Shown piece by piece: positions 11,804-23,770 of a stretch of 64,000 nucleotides of DNA. The notes under the pieces were generated by a model, which saw only the letters and a list, made by a program, of their open reading frames with translations, was not told where the DNA came from and made no database searches. The stretch comes from Schistocerca nitens (lineage: Eukaryota > Arthropoda > Insecta > Orthoptera > Acrididae), in assembly GCF_023898315.1 (NCBI RefSeq), contig NC_064616.1:532723102-532787101 (forward strand), written 5' to 3'. Numbering within the stretch: position 1 is the stretch's first letter; each line of letters opens with the position of its first letter. The position numbers and the translations under genes are program-made.

Positions 11804-12540
11804 TGTTATTACATACCATCCTTGACTTTCCATTGTTCGATTTTGTTCTGTTGTCTGGTTTCATTGCCTTTCATGTTGTTTACATGGGGTCTCACCAGAC
11901 CTAGTTGTCTGATACAGGTGATGCCATGTTGTTACATATGTGATAAATTTAAGGCTTCCATAAACCTGTCATTCATGGTACTGCCCAATTGTCCCATTGT
12001 TTTAGTTAGTGTGACTGAATCATATTTCACCCCATGCTTAATTATCCTGCAGATCTTTGCAGACATGGTTACAGCGTAAGTCAGTAATGAATGGCTTTGT
12101 GTGCTTTAACTTCCGGGTCCTCTGGGAAATGTACACATTTTATCTGAATACTTCCCACACATGTTGCAACACTATGACAGGATATTAAACCCCCCTCCAT
12201 GGTGAATTCAATGTTGAGAAGTAGTGAGTTAGATCTTCCAGTCATCCAAGGAAAATATACTGCATAATGGACAATCAGGAGTGACTGGAAGCAAATGCAT
12301 GGGACAAGATGTACTATGAAAAGAAAGCAAAATATTCATAAACTTTGAAATTTAAAAACTTTCACATGATAAATTCACACGTCACCATTTTCACTTGAAG
12401 AGACAAGGGAAGGAGCAAGAATGCAATAGGCTTTCTTCATTAATTAAAATTAGCAATTGTACAAAACAGGTGCATTCATCTTTGAACCAACAGGTCTGCC
12501 TGAAGACACCAGTGTTTTATCAAAATAAATACACTTTGAA
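11804..12540. other. Nothing identified
   Basis: AT-rich. A short 85-codon frame at 11822-12079 has no recognisable domain. Confidence 0.3.
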
Positions 12541-14455
12541 AGCCACTGAGGCACAAGTACCGATTTGAAACAAATGCTTCTCAACACATGGATTATCGTT
12601 AGAAGCACCACAGACAAGAAAGCCAGGACCCAGATGCCAAGGAACCAGCTAGTGAGAAATCAAAATGAGGAGGATTTCTTATAGCTAACAATGCTAGTTG
12701 TAAAACAGAGGTAAGCAGTCAAGCAAGACACAATATAATCCCTAGTTCCAACAAATTGCTCCACCAGAATGTTCAGTCTCTTTCCAACAAGCTGATTGAA
12801 ATAGAAATCTTGTTACACAGTATGAGTGATATTCCTGTTTTATGTTGTACAGAGCATTGGTTGAATAGACCTATTAGAATTGACACACCTACCTCAGTTC
12901 AAATTAGCAAACATATTTGTAGGAGAATTCCCAGGCATGGTGGTAGCAGCATATCTGTTGGAGGAAAATATAGAGTTCAGTAACATAACCAAATTTGACA
13001 GCTTATCCAGAGAAAGACATAGAACTGTCAATAGTACAACTGCCAAATCAAAATACAATAATCATCTGTGTATTGGTCACCAGATGGTGATAAAAAAGCC
13101 TTTTATATGCATATTGAAGAGCTGTGGAGAATTTCAACAATCTCAAGAAAAATATTTTCATATGCAGCGACTTCAATGTTGATTTCTCCAAACCCAATAA
13201 ATTTAAAGATGATATCAAAGATCTACTGATGTCCTGTAACTTAAAATCAACTGCAAGTAACCCAGCTCATATAATGTACTTCAGCAACAACCACTGATCA
13301 GGTTTTTGTAAAAACAAATAAATATACGTTCAGCACATAAGTTGCAAACACTGGTTTTAGAGATCACTGTGCCCACCAACAATAGCTATTCCATTCCAGG
13401 AGACATAAAACTGCAAAAAATCTAGAGATAATGCCAGAAAGTTAAATGAGGAAAATGCAGATAGCAAACTGAAGTGATGTTTGCAGTTCAGATAGCACAG
13501 GTGATAAGTTTGAAAAAATTATGGTCATGTACGAACATTGTTTTTGAAATAGCTCTTCCTAAACAAACTTAAGTAATGAATTCTGTGCGCAGTCCAGATA
13601 AATAGCTCACAGTAGGAATAAAAATATAATGCCAGAATAAAAGGAAACTATATGAATACTCAAAGCAAACCACAAATCCTGTTTAATAAAATAAATTATT
13701 TAAAACAATATAAACAAATAATTTGTCAAGTTATCACAAAAGCAAAGATGGGAAATAACATACACATAAAAAGTTTGAGGAACAAGATGAAAGCAACCTG
13801 GAATATCATTAAAAATGAAACAGGTGCTATGTCATTAGACCATGACGACAAAGAACTTTATGAAAATAACAATAAAGTAACTGATTCCACAGTAGTGGCT
13901 ATTAAATTAAAGTTATTTTTCAGGTATAGCACAACAGCTGATTGCCAAACAGCACAACCAGACAGCAATACGCTGCATTCATATTCAAAAATTTATACAT
14001 TTATATATTCAAAAATTTATACAAGAACTCTATGTCTCCAAGAATATATGAAGTGTTAATAACGATTATAAAAAGATTACCCAGTAAATATCCAGCAGGT
14101 GCTTATGAAATACCACATAATATCATCAAAGCAAGTATAGTATTTATCATAGAACCATTAACAGATATTTTCAACTCATTGTTGATGAGCAAATGAGAAA
14201 GTGGCAAAAATAACACTACTGTACAAGCAAGGAGAGAAAGGTGAGGTTGCAAACTATAGGCTTGTATCAGAGATGTCAGGCTTCGGCACAATACTTGAGA
14301 AACTGTTTCTTAGAAGACTAACAGCCTTCTTAATTGAAGAAATGATAATAAGTGATTGAAACATGGATTCAAAACTGACAGATCAACACAGTCAGCTATT
14401 TTTAGTAAAGCTTTCAATGTAAGTGATCATGACATTTTGTTGCAGAAGCTAAGTA
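12541..14455 (+). pseudogene. CR1-like LINE, 5' part: ORF1 tail, endonuclease, RT start
   Basis: A decayed relative of the LINE at 23.7-28.7 kb. Near 12575 a STHGL-type block suggests the end of its SGNH-hydrolase ORF1. LLHQNVQSLSNK and CTEHWLN (12756-12860) are the Asn and Glu blocks of the endonuclease. Later frames carry the RT-proximal linker (SLRNKMKATWNIIKNE, 13770-13820), early RT motifs (YPAGAYEIPHNIIK, 14090-14130), and a HGF...STQSAI block running to SDHDILLQKLS at 14455. Stops and frameshifts are frequent. The copy is interrupted here by an RTE-like LINE and resumes at 17296. Confidence 0.8.
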
Positions 14456-17285
14456 GAAAGAAAACTGGCATTCTATGGATCGGAGCATGGAATGTCAGAT
14501 CCCTTAATCGGGCAGGTAGGTTAGGAAATTTAAAAAGGGAAATGGATAGGTTAAAGTTAGATATAGTGGGAATTAGTGAAGTTCGGTGGCAGGAGGAACA
14601 AGACTTCTGGTCAGGTGAATACAGGGTTATAAATACAAAATCAAATAGGGGTAATGCAGGAGTTGGTTTAATAATGAATAAAAAAATAGGAGTGCGGGTA
14701 AGCTACTACAAACAGCATAGCGAATGCATTATTGTGGCCAAGATAGTACAGTAGTACAAGTTTATATGCCAACTAGCTCTGCAGATGACGAAGAAATCGA
14801 AGAAATGTATGATGAAATAAAAGAAATTATTCAGATAGTGAAGGGAGACAAAAATTTAATAGTCATGGGTGACTGGAATTCAGTAGTAGGAAAAGGGAGA
14901 GAAGGAAACGTAGTAGGTGAATATGGATTGGGGCTAAGAAATGAAAGAGGAAGCCACCTGATAGAACTTGGTTCAAGAATCATAAAAGAAGGTAGTATAC
15001 ATGGAAGAACCCTGGAGATACTGACAGGTTTCAGATAGATTACGTAATGGTATGACAGAGATTTAGGAACCAGGTTTTAAATTGTAAGACATTTCCAGGG
15101 GCAGATGTGGACTCTGACCACAATCTATTGGTTATGAACTATAGATTAAAACTGAAGAAACTGCAAAAAGGTGGGAATTTAAGGAGATGGGACCTGGATA
15201 AACTGAAAGAACCAGAGGATGTACAGAGTTTCAGGGAGAGCATAAGGGAACAATTGACAGGAATGGGGGAAAGAAATACAGTAGGAGAAGAATGGGTAGT
15301 TTTGAGAGATGAAGCAGTGAAGGCAGCAGAGGACCTAGTAGGTAAAAAGACGAGGGCTAGTAGAAATCCTTGGGTAACAGGAGAAATACTGAATTTAGTT
15401 GATGAAAGGAGAAAATATAAAAATGCAGTAAATGAAGCAGGCAAAAAGGAATACAAACGTCTCAAAAACGAGATCGCCATGAAGTGCAAAATGGCTAAGC
15501 AGGGATGGCTAGAAGACAAATGTAAGGATGTAGAGGGTTATCTCACTAGGGGTAAGATAGATACTGCCTACAGGAAAATTAAAGAGACCTTTGGAGAAAA
15601 GAGAAACACTTGTATGAATATCAAGAGCTCAGATGGAAACCCAGTTCTAAGCAAAGAAGGGAAAGTAGAAAGGTGGAGGGAGTATATAGAGGGCCTATAC
15701 AAGGGCAATGTACTTCAGGACAATATTATGGAAATGGAAGAGGATGTAGATGAAGATGAAATGGGAGATACGATACTGCGTGAAGAGTTTGACAGAGCAC
15801 TGAAAGACCTGAGTCGAAACAAGGCCCCGGGAGTAGACAACATTCCATTAGAACTACTGACGGCCTTGGGAGAGCCAGTCCTGACAAAACTCTACCATCT
15901 GGTGAGCAAGATGTATGAGACAGGCGAAATACCCTCAGACTTCAAGAAGAATATAATAATTCCGATCCCAAAGAAAGCAGGTGCTGACAGATGTGAAAAT
16001 TACTGAACAATCAGTTTAATAAGTCACGGATGCAAAATACTAACGTGTATTCTCTACAGACGAATGGAAAAACTGGTAGAAGCTGACCTCGGGGAAGATC
16101 AGTTTGGATTCCGTAGAAATATTGGACCACGTGAGGCAATACTGACCCTACGGCTTATCTTAGAAGCTAGATTAAGGAAAAGCAAACCTACGTTTCTAGC
16201 ATTTGTAGACTTAGAGAAAACTTTGGACAATGTTGACTGGAATACTCTCTTTCAAATTCTGAAGGTGACAGGGGTAAAATACAGGGAGCGAAAGGCTATT
16301 TACAATTTGTACACAAACCAGATGGCAGTTATAAGAGTTGAGGGGCATGAAAGGGAAGCAATGGTTGGGAAGGGAGTGAGACAGGGTTGTAGCCTATCCC
16401 CGATGTAATTAAATCTGTATATTGAGCAAGCAGTGAGGGAAACAAAAGAAAAATTTGGAGTAGGTGTTAAAATCCATGGAGAAGAAATAAAAACTTTGAG
16501 GTTCGCTGATGACATTGTAATTCTGACAGAGACTGCAAAGGACTTGGAAGAGCAGTTGAACGGAATGGACAGTGTCGTGAAAGGAGGATATAAGATTAAC
16601 ATCAACAAAAGCAAAACAAGGATAATGGAATGTAGTCGAATTAAGTCAGGTGATGCTGAGGGAATTAGATTAGGAAATGAGACACTTAAAGTAGTAAAGG
16701 AGTTTTGCTATTTGGGGAGCAAAAATAGCTGATGATGGTTGAAGTAGAGAGGATATCAAATGTAGACTGGCAATGGCAAGGAAAGCATTTCTGAAGAAGA
16801 GAAATTTGTTAACATCGAGTATAGATTTAAGTGTCAGGAAGTCGTTTCTGAAAGTATTTGTATGGATCGTAGCCATGTATGGAAGTGAAACATGGACGAT
16901 AACTAGTTTGGACAAGAAGAGAATAGAAGCTTTCGAAATGTGCTGCTACAGAAGAATGCTGAAGATTAGATGGGTAGAACATATAACTAATGAGGAGGTA
17001 TTGAATAGGATTGGGGAGAAAAGAAGTTTGTGGCACAACTTAACTAGAAGAAGGGATCGGTTGGTAGGACATGTTCTGAGGCATCAAGGGATCACCAATT
17101 TAATATTGGAGGCAGCGTGGAGGGTAATAATTGTAGAGGGAGACCAAGAGATGAATACGCTAAACAGATTCAGAAGGATGTAGGTTGCACTAGGTATTGG
17201 GAGATGAAGAACCTTGCACAGGATAGAGTAGCATGGAGAGCTGCATCAAACCAGTCTCAAGACTGAAGACCACAACAACAACAAC
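14456..17285 (+). mobile_element. 5'-truncated RTE-like LINE nested in the CR1-like LINE
   Basis: The insertion is flanked by the 10-bp direct repeat aagctaagta (14446-14455 and 17286-17295), a target-site duplication. It begins inside the endonuclease coding region, consistent with 5' truncation during target-primed reverse transcription. It ends in ctgaagaccacaa followed by CAA repeats rather than a poly(A) tail, as RTE-clade elements commonly do. It lies in the same orientation as its host LINE. Confidence 0.9.
14460..17183 (+). pseudogene. RTE-like endonuclease/reverse transcriptase (broken)
   Basis: Endonuclease motifs in order: GAWNVRSLNRAG (catalytic Asn), GISEVRWQEE (Glu), VMGDWNSVVG and VDSDHNLLV (Asp-His). 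A 299-codon frame (15107-16006) holds the linker and RT block NKAPGVDNIPLELL. Then come EDQFGFRRN, AFVDLEKTLDNVDW, VRQGCSLSPM and the intact catalytic box RFADDIVILTE (16500-16530). The C-terminal GSETWT and RMLKIRWVEH blocks (16880-16980) are typical of RTE-like proteins. Lesions include a stop at 14752, a TGA at 16004 where a CGA Arg codon is usual (CpG decay), a stop after SPM at 16406, and a frameshift near 16720. Confidence 0.85.
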
Positions 17286-17295
17286 AAGCTAAGTA

Positions 17296-17960
17296 ATTAT
17301 GGAACACGATGCCTGCTTAACAGGTGAACCCACTCTTACCTGCATTATTGTCAAAGATAGAAAAATGCACAAAAATTTTAATTTTTATAATAATTCACAA
17401 AAAGGTCACACAATATATGGCATTCTTAAGTGTCAGTTCTTGGGCCCATTCTTTCCTTTCTTTGTGTTAAGGATCTATCAGAAAAATTAACTAAAGGGAC
17501 AGCAGTAGTTTTTGCAGATGACATAAATATCCTGATTAAAACATATGATGAAGACAATCTACCAAGTATAACTGCATATGTAATGCAAAATTTAACACAA
17601 TGGTTCAAAACAAACAAGCTAATAATAAAGTTTGATAAAAAGGTCAATGTCCACACTGCCCAGAAAGTCCACCTGGCAGCACTAACTTTTAACATTGATG
17701 GACAAAATTGTCTTTTTATGAAGATATACATATCCAATACTGCCCGAAGTTGAGCGTATTCAGAAATACAACCAGCAACTTGCTACAAACCGCAATGGCC
17801 AGGCAAATAAATTCAATTGCCAGTACTACTGTTGCAGATCAGAAAGCAGTAGCACGTATTCATTCATATGGCATATTACATTTTCCTTCAATAGTACCTT
17901 AAAACTAATTGAGCATTTTGTATTGCAAATAGAATCTAGAAATGATAGAATAAACAATAA
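17296..17960 (+). pseudogene. CR1-like LINE, 3' part: RT catalytic region
   Basis: The host LINE resumes exactly after the right target duplication. It carries a VLGPI...LCVKDLSEKL block and VVFADDINILIK (17500-17540), the catalytic FADD box of reverse transcriptase. NLTQWFKTNKLIIKF follows, as in the intact relative at 27.4 kb. It decays after about 17750 into UTR-like sequence. Frames are broken by stops between 17320 and 17430. Confidence 0.8.
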
Positions 17961-18129
17961 AATAATAAGTAAAAACAGTCACTGATGCCACATAATAAAA
18001 ACCTTAAAAATGAATATCATATGATTTTATATTAATAAATTCAGTTATATCGGAAAAAGGGTTAATAGCTTGCTTCTGAAGCTAGCTATGTGTGTTAACT
18101 GAGCAGAAAATGGAAGTTTATTAAATATT

Positions 18130-18178
18130 GGTTGGTTTGTGGGATTGAAGGGACCAGACTGCTACGGCCATTGGTCCC
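18130..18178 (+). mobile_element. 49-bp SINE-like fragment with perfect target duplication
   Basis: A short insert (ggttggtttgtgggattg ... attggtccc) is flanked by the perfect 11-bp direct repeat tattaaatatt at 18119-18129 and 18179-18189. The insert resembles from memory the start of a locust repeat with a ttggtttggggga...gtcatcggtc pattern. Its small size with an intact duplication indicates an abortive retrotransposition. Confidence 0.7.
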
Positions 18179-18189
18179 TATTAAATATT

Positions 18190-19700
18190 CTTAAGCTAAT
18201 TGTTAGATGGGAATTCCCTGTTCTTGCCAGCTTGTACCTAGGTATATCTAATTATATTTTGCATCCAATGTTATGGTGTTGTATGTTTTCCCTCATTTCA
18301 AAATCTGCTATATTGTTTTTCATATACAGTGCTGAGACATGTATATTGAGATTAATGACTGTTAATGTTTTAGGCTGTATGAATAGTGGCTGGAAGTGCT
18401 TTAATCCACCAGCATTTCTCATTGCCTTTATCACCATCTTTTAAATTTTTAGACTGTCACTGAAGTGAGGAGAACACACCTGTTTCAACAGTGTATATTC
18501 TGTATGTGACTGAAAGAATCCAAAATAAACAACTCTTAAATATTCTTTTGTCACTTAGCCTCTCAGTTTCCACATTAAATACGTAACTCAAGATAATTTT
18601 GTACAGGTATTGTTGATATGTATTTACCAAGTTAACTTAGAGTCTACTCGAATTCCCAGAACTTTAACTGCTTTCCCTCTATTTCTTATGACAATCTTAG
18701 TATAGTCTGCTGGTTTTGATCACAGCTGCAAAACAGTGCATTTGATGAGAACCAATTTAATGCTGCTTCCATGCCATCTTGCATCATGTCTTATAGAACT
18801 AACGTGTTCTCATGCTGAGCTAGCAAAGTTGTGGCATAAATCATTGACTGTGATTATAAAAAAGAAGGGGCCAAGGACAGACACTTGTGGGAATCCTTTT
18901 TCAACATCTTGCTGCTGTGAGTGCCTGTTTCTGACAGTGGCAAACTGTTCGTTATTATTTAGGTATGATATAAATACTGCCAATACAGAGTCTTGTACAC
19001 CATAGAATTTGAGTTTGACAAGTAAGATATCATGAGAAATACAGTCAAGTGCCTTACCTAAATCACACAAAAGAAGGGAAGCTTTATTTTTATCCTCAAA
19101 GGCTGTCATTACTTTGTTCACAACTGAGACAACAGCAGTGGTAGTATTCCTTCCCTTCTGGAAGCCCAATTGACAATTGGAAAGTAGATTATGCTACTCA
19201 GAGTAGTTGTTTATAAATAAGAGATTAAAATATTTTTGAGAAAATAGGAACTCCTGAAACTGATTGGTAGTTTTTGTGATCATCTTTGTCACCTTTCTTG
19301 TGCAGTGGAATAGCTTTTGATATTTTTAGTACTGTAGGAAATACGTCAAACTCACTAATTATATGCACTGTTTTTACTAATTTTGTAACTGGACAACAAA
19401 GAGTGGTCAATGCTTGTGGAGTTTGAGAACTTTGCCACTACTTTTGCAATCTCTGTGGGTGTAATTGTCCTCCATTTAAAGGTGTAGTTCCACATTGGTG
19501 TTGCTTATGTAGATCAGTTTCATTAGTACTTGTAGTTTTCATTTTGTTCCTCATATTGCTCATCTGAGTCAAAAGCTATGTTATGTTCATGATACACCCA
19601 ATGTTCTTGTGCAACAAATTCCATCTGGCTTTGAACTTATCAGTTCATCTTTTCGTTCACTCCCATATTTAGGAGAAGTTTTATACATATGGTACACAGG
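18190..19700 (-). pseudogene. Antisense CR1-like LINE: reverse transcriptase region
   Basis: On the minus strand, RT-proximal and RT blocks run from 19700 to 18190: KAIPLHKKGDKDDHKNY (19330-19270), MGFQKGRNTTTAV (19169), LLCDLGKALDCISHDILL, VSVLGPFFFIITVNDLC (18890-18840), then a FQPLFIQPKTLTV block and the EMRENIQHHN end (18400-18260) that is standard in CR1/Jockey-type ORF2. Several stops and frameshifts are present and the FADD box is not readable. The endonuclease that should precede the RT is missing; ORF1 sequence lies upstream instead. Confidence 0.8.
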
Positions 19701-19710
19701 TAACATATTT

Positions 19711-19822
19711 TCAGAATGAAATTTTCGCTCTGGAGCAGAGTGTGCGCTGTTACGAAACTTCCTGGCAGATTCAAACTGTGTGCTGGACCAAGACGCTAAC
19801 TCAAGAACTTTGCCTTTCGGCA
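19711..19822 (-). mobile_element. Fragment of a tRNA-related SINE (third family)
   Basis: The sequence cagaatgaaattttcgctct ... gaaacttcctggcagatt ... ctttgcctttcggcag matches from memory a very abundant insect SINE whose tRNA-like part reads on the minus strand. Only about 110 bp are present. It sits at the junction between the LINE's RT region and its ORF1 fragment. Confidence 0.6.
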
Positions 19823-20312
19823 GAGATCTTATTTGCTATTTCTAAGATCTTCATTATAACATTTTTTCATAGTATATATGTGAAAACCATGTGTAGTGCT
19901 GAATCTTTTCCTCAAATTGCTAATGTCCACAAATGTTGCATTTTCAAAATGAGCACTTTCAGTTTCTTTGTTGACACATAACCACTCTGCCAAGTTGTGT
20001 CAATGTGGCACTGAGAAAATGATGATGTTTGTTTGTCTCAGCTCAAATAGTCTTCTTTTAAGCGAGATTAAAGGATCTTTCTTTTCATTGCTTGCAATAT
20101 CATTTGATCCTGCCAGGAAGATGGAAAAGTCTATGTTAGCTAATAAAGAAATCTTTTCTGGACTCACTGATGTGACTGCGCTTAATTTCGCTCCTGGCTT
20201 TATTGTGCAAGTTAACTTCTGATTGCATGTACTCCTACATTCACTGGCTATTCTTCACACTTGGCAGCCTGCAGTCATTATCAATATAGATCTGACCCTT
20301 GCAGGAAATGTT
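19823..20312 (-). pseudogene. CR1-like LINE ORF1 fragment: SGNH-hydrolase domain
   Basis: The minus strand reads IKPGAKLSAVTSVSP, FSIFLAGSNDIASNE and FELRQTNIIIFSVPHWH, followed by FSTTHGFH. These match the middle and end of the SGNH/GDSL-type domain of the ORF1 at 23.77 kb: the G-x-N-D block and the terminal His block are recognisable. The catalytic-Ser block has decayed (near 20285). It belongs with the RT fragment at 18.2-19.7 kb, with the endonuclease deleted. A SINE is inserted just upstream at 20322. Confidence 0.75.
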
Positions 20313-20321
20313 AATTTAAGT

Positions 20322-20521
20322 AGCCGGCCGGTGTGGCCTTGCGGTTCTAGGCGCTTCAGTCTGGAACCATGTGACCGCTACGGTCGCAGGTTCGAATCCT
20401 GCCTCGGGCATGGATGTGTGTGATGTCCTTAGGTTAGTCAAGTTTAATTAGTTCTAAGTTCTAGGCGACTGATGACCTCAGACATTAAGTCACATAGTGC
20501 TCAGAGCCATTTGAGCCATTT
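20322..20521 (+). mobile_element. tRNA-derived SINE, family 1, full length
   Basis: It starts agccggccggtgtggcc. The A-box-like region lies near 20335-20350 and a perfect B box ggttcgaatcc at 20389-20399. It continues through tgatgtccttaggttag to agccatttgagccattt. It is flanked by the 9-bp target duplication aatttaagt (20313-20321 and 20522-20530). The internal RNA polymerase III promoter would drive plus-strand transcription. It is not a functional tRNA gene, since the acceptor stem does not pair. Confidence 0.9.
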
Positions 20522-20530
20522 AATTTAAGT

Positions 20531-22922
20531 CCCGATTTCATCAGGGGGCTTTACTCAGATGTTTACAGTTGGAGTGTGTTAGCAATGTAATTTGATGGTG
20601 GGATAATTACTTATATCATAGGGTTTGATATGCTAATGGCATACTTTTATTAATTCATGAATAACACATAGAAAACATATTTTGTAGACAATGACTACAT
20701 ATCACAAACCAAAGAGCAGATTAATCAGAAAGACAAACTAGGGTAACAATAAGTGTATTGCTGGACAATACTGGCTGAATTAATGTTGAATTACTGTCAA
20801 AGTCAGCAAACTAATTCAACTGTGGTTTCATTCAAAATATAAAGAAGGGCATGAACATCAACTGAGTACATAACATCACCATGAAAATAAAAAGAAGAGA
20901 ATAATCATATCAGCATGATCTGAAAGATATTATTCATCGTTCCAATGGCAATATAAGAGTGATGCTTAATTAAAGCTTTCCCCCAAATTCAATATGACAG
21001 GAAGAAAAGAAGGATGCAAACAGTTGTGTGAAGTGCACATTACAGGAAGATATCAGTGGAAGTAAATCACAGGAATAAAACTCACCCTCCTCAAACAGCT
21101 GAAACCACTGTCATCAGTTGATGGCATTGAGTGTGCATGTACCATGTATGCAATGAATCTGCATTGTGTCACCATATACTGTAGAGTGGCGAGTGCTAGT
21201 GTTGGCTGGCATAGAGCAAGCTGTTGTGGCTGTGGCCACAGGACACAGTCATCTTCTCAGATGTGATCGCAAGAAATTTATTCAAGTCCAATGGACTGTT
21301 AAATCAAACTCCAGTGATGTGGCACAAAGCTGAAGTCCAAATCAGCTTATCAAAGTGGTGACAGTCCTGAGAGTGGTGCCCAGGGTGAGGTATCCATATT
21401 CTGCTCTCAGAGAAACACTTGCTTCCGTTCAGACTTTGACGTCACTGCTCAGCACACTTTATTTCACCAATCACGAAAAAGGCCTAACTGTCCCTTGAAT
21501 TAAGTGACTGGGATCAAGCCTGCTGTCTCTCACAAACAATTTAAATGCCAGGACACCAATCAGAGACATTATTTTGCACCCGGTAAAGGCCCAAACCATA
21601 TTCTCATGGCAAGGCAAGTATTCTGGCATTTCTATGAATTTAGGTATTTGTGGACTGTTCTTTGCATGGAAAACAGAAGTGGAAATTTTCTCAGGTGCAT
21701 CTGTCACAATATATCAGAATTTTGGAATGCTGCCCAGCAACAGGACAAAACAGTAGTTTCAGCAGTTGGTCACCCAGACCCCCTGTGGCAGGTTAGGAGC
21801 TTGAGAGGTTTCTGCCTCTCTACATTCCAGAGCTTTCCATTCTGTATTGTGTGAACATGATGTTGATGTTGACAATTCAGCAGAACCCTGCTGTTCTTCC
21901 ATAGCCCTGGATTAGGATGGCTAGCATGTACTCGTGTGTACTCCCACTAGAACTGCAAACGTTGTTTCTGAATTGCCATCATTGCACCTAACCTGTGGGA
22001 AAGGCTGATTACTTGTTGCAGCTGGAGGTTCCCATGAGCCAAGAGCAGCAAGATACAGAAGGTGCTGTAAACTCAAGGTTTCCACAGTATCAGAACTGAG
22101 TTGAAATAAAATGCATTGCTATCCCTAACGACTCATGTAGTTAAGTACGAAAACCATTTGATCCTGGAAATCAAATACTGTCTGAATCGAAAGAGAGAAT
22201 AAAGCTGACAGGGAAGACATATGCAAATCATTACTTAAATAGGAATAAAAATGTGAGAGGATGGCCTGGAACAAGCCAGCATCTCACATCAGTCTGTAAT
22301 CCCTCTTAAAATTGTTACCAAGAGGGGTTTCATCAAGAAATATGATGAAACCTTCACTAAACAATTTTCCTCAACCTGGCAGCCAATGTAGATGAGAAGA
22401 AAATACAAAAAAAATAAAGAAAACAGATGGAGAAATTGTTGTGACTATGCAAGAGTTATTCATTCATTCAGTTACAACTTCCACATTCACTCATTCACTG
22501 AAGGTGTGGTGGTGGAAAGTGTAAATATCAAAAGTACTGCTTCAGTGATATTGCCAACATTCATTCTGCCTAACCATTACCTGTATCTTGTTCTGCAGTT
22601 AAGTTACAAAAACAAAGCTGATTCAGATAAACAATAAACTAGGATTATTGGGAGCAAATAATAAATTGCACATGAAAATGTACAAGCAAAACTTATGAAC
22701 TATTTAGAGTGAGACTGTATTAAAATGCTGTAGCAGTCAATTTACTATCATTTGTGCAGCAACATGGATATATAAAATGTTTTATATCAATTTGTTTTTG
22801 ATGGTTGTGTTTACTGTAGAGACGCATTATCACATGGCAGAAGAAAATGTGCAGATGACACCACTCTAAATGATGTGATGTACATAGCACAAAATGAACA
22901 AAAATTATGTACATGTCATTAT
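20531..22922. other. Unique-looking sequence, nothing identified
   Basis: Frames at 21504-21854 (plus, 116 codons) and 21471-21707 (minus) overlap on opposite strands and show no domain. The first part may be decayed ORF1 of the antisense LINE. No terminal repeats, tandem repeats or RNA genes seen. Confidence 0.35.
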
Positions 22923-23752
22923 ACAGGCTGACAATTATTGAACAATATGAAGAAAAAACGTAAATTAGTTACAAACTATGGTATGCACACATTTTATTCA
23001 ACATGTAAGAGTCACTACAGAAATTCCGATTCAGGCTATGAAACGTTCAATACGCCTGCCATTATTGGCGATGATGTGGTGCAAACGAATAGTGAAATTC
23101 TGCATGACCCACTGAAATGTTGGAACATCAATGCTGTCAATGACCTCCTGAATGGCTGTATCAGCTCAGCAATGGTTTTGGGGTTATTGCTGTACACTTT
23201 GTGTTTAATGTTGCTCCAAAAGACTAGTCAAATGTGTTCAGATCCAGAGAATATGACAGCCAATCGAAGCCCATACCAGTGGCCTCTGAATAGCCCAGAG
23301 CCAGAATGCAGTCTCCAAAGTGCTCCTTCAGGACATCAAACACTCTCCTACTTTGATGGGATTGAGTTCTGTCTTGCATGGACCACATCTTGTTGAAATC
23401 AGGGTCACCTTGGATAATGGGGATGAAATCATCTTCCAAAACCTTTACATAACATTAGGTAGTAACCATGCCATCAAGGAATATCATACCAATTATTCTA
23501 TGACTGAGAACTGCACAACACATAGTCAACTGTTGAGGGTGAAGAGACTTCTTGATCGAAAAATGCAGCTTCTCATTCCTTCAAATATGCCAATTTTGCT
23601 TATTGACAAACCCATCCAAATTAAAATGGGCTTCATTGCTAAGCCAAACCATAATGCGCACACTAATTCCCATCATGTCCTGAGGCTAACCATGCAGTTT
23701 TAACACCCTAACACAAACCATTCAGAAGTTATGACGATTTTATTTCATATAG
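22923..23752 (-). pseudogene. Mariner-like transposase pseudogene, second copy
   Basis: A minus-strand homologue of the element at 8.6-9.47 kb. The transposase end reads FIPIIQGDPDFNKMW, MQDRTQSH (second catalytic Asp kept), VFDVLKEHFGD and GFDWLSYSLDLN, followed by stops. The 3' terminus is tacaggctga at 22923, a mutated mariner end. Homology to the other copy continues past the start of coding (ttctgaatggtttgtgttag) to about 23752, where the next LINE starts. Confidence 0.8.
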
Positions 23753-23770
23753 TCTAGGGAGTCTAGCAAG

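Noticed and set aside
20322..20400. Functional tRNA gene
   Set aside because: Boxes A and B are present, but the acceptor stem does not pair and the unit continues as a SINE with a target duplication; same for the other SINE copies.
21471..21854. Overlapping ORFs on both strands
   Set aside because: Opposite-strand frames cover the same bases with no motif in either; not supportable as a gene.
22938..23703. Plus-strand ORFs of 152 and 127 codons
   Set aside because: Antisense shadows of the minus-strand mariner copy.
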